Positions 1-6,347 of a stretch of 6,347 nt of DNA are shown one piece after another (positions within the stretch are counted from its first letter, which is position 1; each line of letters opens with the position of its first letter). A program made the position numbers and the translations under genes. The DNA is from an uncultured Coriobacteriales bacterium (lineage in GTDB: Bacteria; Actinomycetota; Coriobacteriia; Coriobacteriales; Atopobiaceae). The stretch is from positions 1 through 6,347 of the forward strand of contig CAMZCV010000062.1 in NCBI GenBank assembly GCA_947305035.1, in the 5' to 3' direction. The notes beneath the pieces are model-generated. The model saw only the letters and a program-made list of their open reading frames with translations, made no database searches and was not told where the DNA came from.

Positions 1-3000
1 GGGAACACGTACACGGACGGCAGATTCTGGAATGGACTCATGGGTAATGACGGACACATTCCCACTGACCTTAGGTTCCGTGTTACCGCTGGATCATGGT
101 TTGAGAGCCAGGTGCTTCTCCAAACTCCCGATATTGCGAACAGGGCGGTGTACGATGCGGTGGACATCGCCGATGGGGACGATTCCACGGTTGTCATCGC
201 GATCAGTTCCACGAACCCTGTCTATCATTGGGGCAAGTCAACCCCTGAATTCGATCAAGAGCACAGCACGCGATGGTATCACACCATGGTCTACAATCAG
301 GACTTTTCCATCGACTATGATCGGAGCGACTGCTCCAACGCCGGTCCCGCAACCGTTGTCTTGGTGGGTACAGGTCCCAAATTCACGGGCGAGCGCACCG
401 TCTCCTTCACAATCGATCCATATGGTTTCTCGAGCACGGTGAGACCTCGTACGGGTTTTCCATACTGCTATTGGGACAACCTGTCCTGGAAACCCGACAT
501 GACGTTCGTGATTCCCAATTTCGTTCTGTTTGATTATCCGTACCAGCTCACTGAGGATGATGTCACCATCAGCTATGGCTCGAACATCAACGCAGGCGAA
601 AGCGCTGGAACGGTCACCGTCAAGGCAATCAGCGGCAGTAATTTCTCGGGATCTGCAACGTTTACCTTCAGGATTGCTCCGCGTGACATCGCAGATGCAG
701 CGATCTCCCCGATTCCCGACCAGCACTATACCGGATCCGAGGTGACGCCAAACCCCAGAGTGGTTTTGACGAACCGTAACGGCGGCGACCTCGTGCTCGC
801 CCCCACCCGTCAAGGCCGTACGGGGGACTACAAGCTTTCATATGAGAACAATGTCGACGTCGGCATCGCGACCGTTACCATCGAGCCGGATTCCAATAAT
901 CCCAACGTGATGGGCGATGCGAGGACCGTGACGTTCAACATCGTTCCCATCAATCTGGAAGATGACGAAATCGATATCGATATCGACAACCAAACCTATA
1001 CAGGATCCGCGATCGAGCCGGAGATCACAATCTGGTACGGCGATGACGAGCTCGATCTCGTGCGTGGGACGTCCTACTCGGTTACGTGGGAGGACAACGT
1101 GGACGTGGGGACGGCAACTGCCACGCTCACAGGCATCGAGCCCTATGCCACGGGTACGGTATCGGGTACGTTCGGCATCGATCCCAAGCCGGTGACGGTG
1201 GTTCCCAACGACCTCGGCAAGGCGTTTGGCGACAAGGACCCCACGCTTACAGCGACGCTAGACGGAATCGTTGCCGGCCAAGAGGATAAGGTCACCTACA
1301 CGCTCGAGCGTGCAGAGGGCGAGACGGTAGGGAAGTACACCATCACGTCCTCGGGCGATGAGGACCAGGGCAACTACGAGGTCTCCTTCGGTACCGGCAC
1401 CTTCACCATCAGCCCCGCGAGCATCTCCACCGCCACGGTGACCGCCGTCGACGGCGTGTACAACGGGGAGCAGCACACGCCCGAGCCCACGGTGGTGTGG
1501 CATAACACGCTGCTGGATGAGGATATTACCTTGGTTGAGGGCACGGACTACACCGTCTCCTACGGGGAGAACATCCATGCAGGCCAGGGTACCGTTACCG
1601 TGACAGGCAAGGGGAACTTTATCGGCACGGCTTCTGGCACCTTCACCATCAGCCCCAGGCCGGTAACCGTTACCGCGGATAGTCTCGGCAAGACCTACGC
1701 CGACAAGGATCCCAACCTCACGGCCACTCCCGATGACCTGATCGAGGGCGACTCACTCACCTATACGGTCACGCGTGTGCAGGGAGAAAACGTGGGGGTC
1801 TACACGGCAACCCCCTCGGGCGCCGAGATTCAGGGCGACTACACGGTGACGTATGCCCCCGGTACCTTCACCATCAGCCAGGCGGATATCGCCAATGCGG
1901 TTATCTCGCCCATATCCGACCAGACCTATGCTGGTCAGGAGCTCAATCCCGCGCTGTCCATCTCGTACACGGGAACGGACTTCTCGGTGAACCTGGTGTC
2001 CGGAACCGATTACAGCGCCACCTACAGCGACAACCTCACCATAGGCACAGCGAGCGTCGCAGTGGCCGGAACGGGCAACTTCACAGGGACGAACTCGACG
2101 ACGTTCGCCATCGTGCGCAAGGCGGTCACCGTGACCGCCGCCGACTGCGGCAAGACCTACGGCGATGACGATCCCGAGACCTTCGAGGCCACCGTCGAGG
2201 GCGTCGTGGACGAGTACCTCATCGATTACTCCGTCACGCGCGCGGAAGGCGAGGACGTGGTCGAGGGCGGCTACGCCATCACTCCCGCGGGCGATGCCGA
2301 GCAGGGCAACTACGCGGTGACCTATGTCGAGGGCACCTTCACCATCGCTCCGGCGAACATCTCGCAAGCCCTTGTCTCCGCGGATGACATGGTCTTCAAT
2401 GGCGAGGGGCGCGAGCCCGAGCCCACGGTGACCTGGCGCAGCATCACGCTCGAGGAGGACAAGGACTACACTGTCACCTCCTACGCCAACAACGTGAGCG
2501 TTGGTCAGGCGTCCGTCACCGTGACGGGCAAGGGCAACTTCACGGGCACGTCGCGCGGCGTGTTCATGGTCACGCCCAAGCCCATCACCGTGACCGCGGA
2601 TGACCTCTCCAAGACATACGGTGACAAAGACCCTGCGCTCACGGCGGCGGCCGCCGAGGGCGATATCGTGGATGAGTTCGAGCCTGCCTGCACATTCTCG
2701 CGCGAGGAGGGCGAGGACGTGGGCGGCTACACCATCCATGTGACCGGCGATAAGTTGCAGGGCAACTACTCGATCACGTTCGTCGATGGCACCCTCACCA
2801 TCTCGTCTGTCGACATTTCCCGCGCCGCCATCGACCCCATCGGCGACCAGACCTACGCCGGCCAGCGCCTCGAGCCCGAACTGTCCATCTCGTTCACGGG
2901 GGCTGCCCTCGAGGAGGAGCTCGAGGTTGGAGTGGACTACGAGGCATCCTATGCCGACAACCTGAACGCGGGTACCGCAACCGTCACCGTTTCCGGTGCG

Positions 3001-4389
3001 GGCAACTACGCGGGTGAGACGAGCGTGCAGTTCACTATCGTGCCGAAGCCCATCACTGTGACCGCCGATGACTACACGATCACTTACGGCGAGCTTGACC
3101 CCAGGCTCACGGCAACGACCGAGGGCGTCGTCGACGAGTATGAGCCTGCCTACGACTTCTCGCGCGAGGAGGGCGATGACGTGGGCGGCTACGTCATCCA
3201 TGTGTTTGGCGAGGAGCTCCAGGGCAACTATTCGATCACATTCATCGACGGCACTCTCACCGTCAAGCCTGCCGAACTCACGGCAACGTATGCCGGCGAG
3301 CAGATCGCCTGGGACGGCACGCCAGAGCTTCTCGTGCAGGTGACCGGCTTCGTGGGCAACGATGGGGAAAGCACCGCTGCCGACTATGCAGCACCCGTCA
3401 TCACCGCTCCCGACAAGCTGGAGCCGGGCAAGAGCTATGAGCTCGCTCCCGCTGGCGGCTCCGCGCGCAACTACACCTTCGCCTACGTACCCGGGACGCT
3501 CGAAGTGGGCTTGAGGCCCATCGACGTCAGCGATGAGCCGTCTGCGATTGAGGGCCTCGTCTACAACGGGTCGCCGCAGGTTGGCGTCCCCGCAGGCACG
3601 GGCTTCACGGTCGAGAACGGGGAGCAGACCGACGCCGGAACCTACACGGCAACCGCCACGCCCTCCGAGGGTTGGTGCTGGGCCGATGGAACCACGGACG
3701 CACGCAAGATACCGTGGACCATCGCTCCTGCAGACATCGCTGCATGTCCCATCGCCGACATCCCCGCGCAGACCTATACGGGATCTCCCATCGAGCCGTC
3801 GGTACGTATCACCTTCGGCGATGCCCTGCTCGTCGAGGGAACGGACTTCGAGGCGAGCTTCCTCGACAACACTGCGGTGGGAACCGCGGGCATCGCCATC
3901 GTGGGTAAGGGCAACTTCACCGGCAGCACGGCGGCAACCTTCGAGATCGCTCCCGGCTCGTACGTCGTCACATCCGCACCGGATGCTCCCGTCAGGAAGG
4001 GCTCCGGGCAGGCGGTCACGTTCACCATCGAGCGCGTGGGCGACGAAGCTGGGACTTTCGGCTTCTTCACGGGCGTGAGGATCAGCGGCGCCGAGCTCTC
4101 CGCCAGCCAGTACGAGGCTCACAGCGGAAGCGTCGTCATCACGCTGAACGCGGGGTATGTGGATTCGCTCCCCGCCAGCCTGTACACGATGGAGGCAGTC
4201 TTCGAGGATGGCTCTGCGCGAGCAGCCTTCCAGATTGCCGAGACCAACCCCGATGATCCCGACAACCCCGACAACCCCGACGTTCCCGATGCGGGCGACG
4301 CGAGCGTGTCCGCCCAGGCAATCGCCCTCGCGGGATGCGCGGGAGCGGCGCTCGTAGCCGCAGGCGCAGCGGTGAGGCGCAAGCGGTAA
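1..4389 (+). CDS. Giant Ig-like repeat surface protein with sortase-type C-terminus (5' partial)
   Basis: The frame is open from base 1 and ends at TAA 4387-4389. There is no signal peptide, and the ATG at 40 has no convincing ribosome site, so the true start lies upstream. Two module types alternate. MBG-type modules (KPVTVTADDLxKTYGDKDP at the start, GNYxVTFxxGTFTI at the end) begin near 1186, 1657, 2119, 2578 and 3046, with a divergent one at 3265-3510. Ig-like modules (DxxYTGxxxxP, GTDYxxSYxxN, VTGKGNFTGT) begin near 688, 955, 1414, 1876, 2347, 2803 and 3733, with two degraded ones before 675. A YNGSPQ-type module lies at 3520-3732 and an X2-like module (ISGAELSASQY, YVDSLPAS) at 3961-4233. 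A DNPDNPD linker and a wall-sorting tail follow. The family is known as long stalks on Gram-positive surfaces. No catalytic domain is visible; an adhesive or ligand-binding head would be in the missing N-terminal part. The role is inferred as surface display or adhesion. Confidence 0.9.
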   Translation, partial: GNTYTDGRFWNGLMGNDGHIPTDLRFRVTAGSWFESQVLLQTPDIANRAVYDAVDIADGDDSTVVIAISSTNPVYHWGKSTPEFDQEHSTRWYHTMVYNQDFSIDYDRSDCSNAGPATVVLVGTGPKFTGERTVSFTIDPYGFSSTVRPRTGFPYCYWDNLSWKPDMTFVIPNFVLFDYPYQLTEDDVTISYGSNINAGESAGTVTVKAISGSNFSGSATFTFRIAPRDIADAAISPIPDQHYTGSEVTPNPRVVLTNRNGGDLVLAPTRQGRTGDYKLSYENNVDVGIATVTIEPDSNNPNVMGDARTVTFNIVPINLEDDEIDIDIDNQTYTGSAIEPEITIWYGDDELDLVRGTSYSVTWEDNVDVGTATATLTGIEPYATGTVSGTFGIDPKPVTVVPNDLGKAFGDKDPTLTATLDGIVAGQEDKVTYTLERAEGETVGKYTITSSGDEDQGNYEVSFGTGTFTISPASISTATVTAVDGVYNGEQHTPEPTVVWHNTLLDEDITLVEGTDYTVSYGENIHAGQGTVTVTGKGNFIGTASGTFTISPRPVTVTADSLGKTYADKDPNLTATPDDLIEGDSLTYTVTRVQGENVGVYTATPSGAEIQGDYTVTYAPGTFTISQADIANAVISPISDQTYAGQELNPALSISYTGTDFSVNLVSGTDYSATYSDNLTIGTASVAVAGTGNFTGTNSTTFAIVRKAVTVTAADCGKTYGDDDPETFEATVEGVVDEYLIDYSVTRAEGEDVVEGGYAITPAGDAEQGNYAVTYVEGTFTIAPANISQALVSADDMVFNGEGREPEPTVTWRSITLEEDKDYTVTSYANNVSVGQASVTVTGKGNFTGTSRGVFMVTPKPITVTADDLSKTYGDKDPALTAAAAEGDIVDEFEPACTFSREEGEDVGGYTIHVTGDKLQGNYSITFVDGTLTISSVDISRAAIDPIGDQTYAGQRLEPELSISFTGAALEEELEVGVDYEASYADNLNAGTATVTVSGAGNYAGETSVQFTIVPKPITVTADDYTITYGELDPRLTATTEGVVDEYEPAYDFSREEGDDVGGYVIHVFGEELQGNYSITFIDGTLTVKPAELTATYAGEQIAWDGTPELLVQVTGFVGNDGESTAADYAAPVITAPDKLEPGKSYELAPAGGSARNYTFAYVPGTLEVGLRPIDVSDEPSAIEGLVYNGSPQVGVPAGTGFTVENGEQTDAGTYTATATPSEGWCWADGTTDARKIPWTIAPADIAACPIADIPAQTYTGSPIEPSVRITFGDALLVEGTDFEASFLDNTAVGTAGIAIVGKGNFTGSTAATFEIAPGSYVVTSAPDAPVRKGSGQAVTFTIERVGDEAGTFGFFTGVRISGAELSASQYEAHSGSVVITLNAGYVDSLPASLYTMEAVFEDGSARAAFQIAETNPDDPDNPDNPDVPDAGDASVSAQAIALAGCAGAALVAAGAAVRRKR
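1186..3264 (+). repeat. Tandem two-module superrepeat inside the surface protein
   Basis: Five MBG-type modules recur at start-to-start distances of 471, 462, 459 and 468 bases (157, 154, 153 and 156 codons). Each of the first four is followed by one Ig-like module, so the repeating unit is an MBG plus Ig-like pair. Copies four and five are the closest: over 2680-2799 against 3142-3261, a hand count gives 101 of 120 bases and 32 of 40 residues identical, which suggests a fairly recent unit duplication. Earlier copies have diverged much more. Such arrays are expected to change length by recombination. Confidence 0.85.
4282..4386 (+). other. C-terminal cell-wall sorting signal, variant motif VPDAG-D
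   Basis: The last 35 codons read VPDAGD, a short spacer, a hydrophobic Ala/Gly/Leu/Val stretch (about 4318-4374) and the basic end RRKR. This is the three-part layout of a sortase substrate: pentapeptide, membrane helix, positive tail. The pentapeptide differs from LPxTG by Val for Leu and Ala for Thr. An Asp/Asn/Pro-rich linker (NPDDPDNPDNPD) precedes it, as is common for wall-spanning spacers. Either a sortase with altered specificity anchors the protein, or the motif is decayed and the protein stays as a C-terminally membrane-anchored product. No sortase gene lies in the window. Confidence 0.7.
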
Positions 4390-4408
4390 CCCTGCAAACA
4401 CAGCTCAT

Positions 4409-4462
4409 CGTTCACGTTCACCGCCCCGATGACCGCAATCACCGGGGCGGTGTTCGTGAACG
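4409..4462 (+). terminator. Strong hairpin after the surface-protein gene, probable terminator
   Basis: Arms 4409-4428 and 4443-4462 pair at 18 of 20 positions, with a single two-base TT/TT internal mismatch; the core is CACCGCCCCG/CGGGGCGGTG. After an A/C mismatch the stem continues with three more pairs (TGA 4430-4432 with TCA 4439-4441), leaving a six-base loop. It begins 19 bases after the stop codon. No run of T follows (the next bases are GGGCATCTTATCC), so it is not a classic intrinsic terminator. GC-rich bacteria often have such tail-less hairpins; 3'-end protection of the long mRNA is the alternative role. Confidence 0.7.
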
Positions 4463-4530
4463 GGGCATCTTATCCATGCAAAGGAAGCTGGCATCCCGCG
4501 GTTATTCAAGCAAATCGTTTCTGGGTTAGT

Positions 4531-4720
4531 GCTCCGTCGATTAGCCCAGATGGCATTTTTTCGGATTTTTCCATAGAAATGGGGTGCCGTAAATAATGGG
4601 GTTGCATTTTCGAGTCTTCTACCTGCGCAAACAGAGGTATTCTCCAGCGTCGATGGAGGTCTAATACTCAAAATCTATGGAAAAGTCCAATAATTTGCCA
4701 TTTGGGCGAATCGATGGAGC
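4531..4720. repeat. MITE-like element with 47-bp imperfect terminal inverted repeats
   Basis: The left arm 4531-4577 and right arm 4674-4720 are inverted copies matching at 39 of 47 positions without gaps. The outer ends are GCTCCGTCGA and TCGATGGAGC, and the best inner block is 4563-4577 against 4674-4688 (14 of 15, the exception being a G-U pair in RNA). A second imperfect palindrome lies inside (4606-4624 with 4657-4674, one bulged base). The stretch is visibly richer in A and T than the flanking genes and has no credible reading frame. CTGGG at 4521-4525 and CCCAG at 4727-4731 also face each other just outside. No clear target duplication was found on inspection. This is the expected shape of a small non-autonomous transposable element; a long-hairpin regulatory RNA is the alternative. 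Confidence 0.6.
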
Positions 4721-4813
4721 TTGGTGCCCAGCCCCTCCACTTCGTTGTTCGGCTTTCACCCTGCGTCCCGGGCCGGAAACCTGCTTCGCAAAGCATGCGC
4801 AACGGGCGGGCGC

Positions 4814-4819
4814 TATAAT
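4814..4819 (+). promoter_or_regulatory. -10 box of the gtrA-like gene promoter
   Basis: A perfect TATAAT consensus at 4814-4819 lies 33 bases before the ATG, which would give a leader of roughly 27 bases. The -35 region is poor: at 16-18 bases spacing there is nothing like TTGACA, and the nearest partial match (TTCGCA, 4785-4790) is 23 bases away, too far for normal spacing. There is no extended TGn motif. A promoter here is likely but may be weak or need an activator. The hexamer is close behind the inverted-repeat element that ends at 4720. Confidence 0.5.
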
Positions 4820-4837
4820 CGCAGCAAGAGAGCCCCT

Positions 4838-4842
4838 AGGAG
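4838..4842 (+). promoter_or_regulatory. Ribosome binding site fixing the gtrA-like start
   Basis: AGGAG at 4838-4842 stands 10 bases before the ATG at 4853. The same frame is open back to an ATG at 4721, but that longer start lies upstream of the TATAAT box and adds 44 residues with no resemblance to the family, so the 4853 start is preferred. Confidence 0.65.
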
Positions 4843-4852
4843 ACAGGCTCGC

Positions 4853-5338
4853 ATGAGCAAGAGAACCGCCAAACAGTTCGTCCGATTCTCAATCGTGGGA
4901 ACGTCCACGTTCTTCATCGACTATGGTTTGCTCATGATTCTCTCGCAGGTGCTGGGCGTGGAGCCTGTCATCTCCAGCGCCATCTCGTTCACGGTTTCCC
5001 TGGTCATCAACTACTTCGCTTCGATGAAGTTCGTGTTCACGCGCCGCGAGGACATCTCGCGTCGGCGGCAGTTCGGCTTGTTCGTGCTGCTCTCGCTCAT
5101 CGCGCTTCTCGTGAACACGGCCATCGTGTGGATCGGCATGGGGATCTTCGAGAACACCCCGCTCAACCTTACCATTGTGAAAATCGTCGCCACCATGATG
5201 GTGACGCTTTGGAACTTCTTCTCGCGTCGCCGCTGGCTCGACGCGGAGGGAAGGCGGCAGATGAAGGGCCAGAGCGCAAACCTGCGAAAAGCCATTCGCC
5301 TTCGCTGGCTCAAATGGAAGAAGCGCAGGCGTCGCTAG
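4853..5338 (+). CDS. GtrA-family four-helix membrane protein
   Basis: The product has 161 residues and the usual GtrA layout of four hydrophobic helices: about residues 11-33 (FSIVGTSTFFIDYGLLMIL), 38-62 (ISSAISFTVSLVINYFASMK), 75-101 (FGLFVLLSLIALLVNTAIVW) and 107-128. The VRFSIVG start, the INYFASMKFVF segment after helix two and the WNFFSRRRWL end of helix four are family hallmarks. Known relatives are inner-membrane proteins that help move or flip undecaprenyl-phosphate-linked sugars for O-antigen glucosylation, teichoic acid or arabinogalactan decoration. The last part is very basic (KWKKRRRR), probably cytoplasmic. It has its own promoter and ribosome site, and no glycosyltransferase partner sits next to it here, so the substrate cannot be named. 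Confidence 0.9.
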   Translation: MSKRTAKQFVRFSIVGTSTFFIDYGLLMILSQVLGVEPVISSAISFTVSLVINYFASMKFVFTRREDISRRRQFGLFVLLSLIALLVNTAIVWIGMGIFENTPLNLTIVKIVATMMVTLWNFFSRRRWLDAEGRRQMKGQSANLRKAIRLRWLKWKKRRRR

Positions 5339-5390
5339 CTTTGGTTAGCGCTCGTGCTGCATCTCAAATGGACCCTGCGGAACACCAAAA

Positions 5391-5528
5391 CCCGCTGACG
5401 TATCAGTGAAAAGACCTCAGTGGCTCTCTGGTGGATTACAGCTGCATAACAAGCTTAAAAAATGCAGAATAGATGCAGCTCTATGCAAAGAAGTATGACT
5501 CTGTCGGGATTGCTGATACGTCAGCGGG
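5391..5528. repeat. Perfect 16-bp inverted repeat bracketing a 106-bp segment
   Basis: The arm CCCGCTGACGTATCAG (5391-5406) is matched exactly in inverse by CTGATACGTCAGCGGG (5513-5528). Similarity continues outward at about 8 of 12 further positions (5379-5390 against 5529-5540), so the whole imperfect repeat is near 28 bp. Each arm is itself a partial dyad (CTGA-4-TCAG). A second inverted repeat, AGCTGCAT 5440-5447 with ATGCAGCT 5473-5480, is nested inside and can add two more pairs past a mismatch. It lies between the converging stop codons of the gtrA-like gene (5338) and the kinase gene (5560). It could be a small mobile-element remnant, a two-way transcription stop, or a pair of protein-binding sites; the sequence does not decide. 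Confidence 0.6.
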
Positions 5529-5559
5529 ATTTCGGGTCCCACTCGAGCGAACCCTGACC

Positions 5560-6347
5560 CTATCCTTGCGGGAAAAGGGCATCCAGATGGAAGACCCCGT
5601 CTTCGGCTGTATAGACGATCGTCCCGCCATAGCGCTCCACGACAGCAAGGATCTTCTCCATGCCATACCCCTCGTTTTCCGGAAGCCCGTCGACCAGCCG
5701 AATCTCGCCGGCATAGTAATTCTCAACCGAGAGCGATGCCATGCCCAGCTGCGAGCGCAGATTGAGCGAGATGGATCTGCGACCCTTATCGTCGATGCTC
5801 CTCACGGCCGCGATGGCATTGTCGAGCGCGTTTCCCACGAGCGTGTAGATGTCCGCTGCCGTCATAAATGAGAGCGCGGTGCCATCGGCAACCGACGACA
5901 GCGTGATACCGTCGCGCTTGCAGAGCAAGCCCTTCTCGGTGAGCACCACGTCGAGAGAGGCATTGCCCGTCTTCACCGCTGCGTCGTACACGTTGATCTC
6001 GCGTACGACCTCGCGGAGGACCTCCTTCGCCGGCGCTCCATCGCCTTCGCTCGCGAGCAGCTTGACAACGTGATGGCGTATGTCGTGCATGCGTCGGTTG
6101 ATGGCGTCGATGGTCGAACGCGACAGCTCGTACTGGCGCTCCTGCTCCGCCATGGCGCGCTCCATGGTTGCGACGTCCGTCTGCAGGCGCTGGTTGTAGA
6201 GGATCTCGAACTCCGATACCACGATGAAGAGGCAGACCAGCACATAGATTGCCGAGAAGACGACCATGTATCGGAAGGGGACGTCGTAGGAGATGACGTC
6301 TTTGATGGAGGGATCCAGCACGAGTGCGACCACCATGGCGAGAATCA
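5560..6347 (-). CDS. GHKL-type sensor histidine kinase, AgrC-like (N-terminus missing)
   Basis: Reading leftward, the frame ends at TAG (5562-5560). It is still open at the right edge (x-I-L-A before the methionine at 6336), so that methionine is probably internal. Counting from it: a last membrane helix at residues 23-41, a probable coiled-coil linker at about 50-80, and an H-box HDIRHHV whose likely phosphoacceptor is H84. Next come the GNASLD element (124-129), the N-box GNALDNA (168-174) of the ATP-binding fold and the glycine-rich GYGMEKI (223-229), ending in FPQG. This matches the HPK10-like GHKL kinases, which usually have a multi-helix sensor half that detects peptides or envelope signals and pass phosphate to a LytTR or similar regulator. 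Neither the sensor half nor a regulator is in the window; any partner would lie beyond the right edge. The signal is unknown. Confidence 0.88.
   Translation of the reverse strand, partial: ILAMVVALVLDPSIKDVISYDVPFRYMVVFSAIYVLVCLFIVVSEFEILYNQRLQTDVATMERAMAEQERQYELSRSTIDAINRRMHDIRHHVVKLLASEGDGAPAKEVLREVVREINVYDAAVKTGNASLDVVLTEKGLLCKRDGITLSSVADGTALSFMTAADIYTLVGNALDNAIAAVRSIDDKGRRSISLNLRSQLGMASLSVENYYAGEIRLVDGLPENEGYGMEKILAVVERYGGTIVYTAEDGVFHLDALFPQG

Noticed and set aside
40..42. ATG as the start of the surface protein
   Set aside because: The frame is open upstream to base 1, there is no good ribosome site, and no signal peptide follows; the gene begins outside the window.
1753..4401. A stop-free frame of 882 codons on the minus strand opposite the surface-protein gene
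   Set aside because: Its product has no recognisable domain and is dominated by Gly, Arg, Val, His and Asp as expected from the reverse complement of repeated GC-rich codons. The plus-strand frame has clear repeat domains and a sorting tail, so the minus frame is a shadow.
4523..4728. Eight-base target duplication around the MITE-like element
   Set aside because: The flanks GGGTTAGT and TTGGTGCC do not match, so no duplication can be claimed; it may have decayed or the true ends may differ by a few bases.
4721..4852. Longer N-terminus for the gtrA-like gene
   Set aside because: The extra 44 residues are unlike the family, span the TATAAT box, and lack a ribosome site; AGGAG points to 4853.
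5333..5350. Small hairpin CGCTA/TAGCG at the gtrA-like stop codon as a terminator
   Set aside because: Only five pairs, an eight-base loop and no T run; too weak to support.
5473..5871. Plus-strand frame of 132 codons overlapping the kinase gene and the inverted repeat
   Set aside because: Most of it is antisense to the conserved ATP-binding region of the kinase and the peptide shows no family features.

Overview
The window looks like a piece of a high-GC Gram-positive chromosome. The best guess is a gut or oral Coriobacteriia relative (Actinomycetota). The reasons are GC-rich codon use, a very large Ig-like repeat surface protein ending in a sortase-type tail, a GtrA membrane protein and an AgrC-like GHKL sensor kinase. 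The taxonomic call is inference, because there is no marker gene here.

Layout: (1) Positions 1-4389 (+) hold the 3' part of a giant secreted surface protein that is already open at the left edge. Its visible 1462 residues are mostly two alternating Ig-like module types. They are followed by an X2-like module, an Asp/Pro linker, the motif VPDAG-D, a hydrophobic helix and an RRKR tail. (2) Positions 4390-4852 are non-coding. They hold a strong hairpin just after the stop (4409-4462), a low-GC element of about 190 bp with 47-bp imperfect inverted ends (4531-4720), and a TATAAT-type promoter (4814-4819). (3) Positions 4853-5338 (+) encode a 161-residue GtrA-family four-helix membrane protein. (4) Positions 5339-5559 are a convergent intergenic region with a perfect 16-bp inverted repeat whose arms lie 106 bp apart, and a second inverted repeat nested inside it. 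(5) Positions 5560-6347 (-) hold the C-terminal part of a GHKL histidine kinase that continues past the right edge.

The three genes do not look like one operon. The surface gene has its own terminator-like hairpin, gtrA has its own promoter, and the kinase faces them. GtrA-type proteins usually serve cell-surface polysaccharide decoration and the repeat protein is a cell-wall or surface product, so a cell-envelope theme is plausible, but nothing in the sequence proves that they work together. No rRNA, tRNA, CRISPR array, complete insertion sequence or defence system was seen. The least explained parts are the two intergenic inverted-repeat structures.
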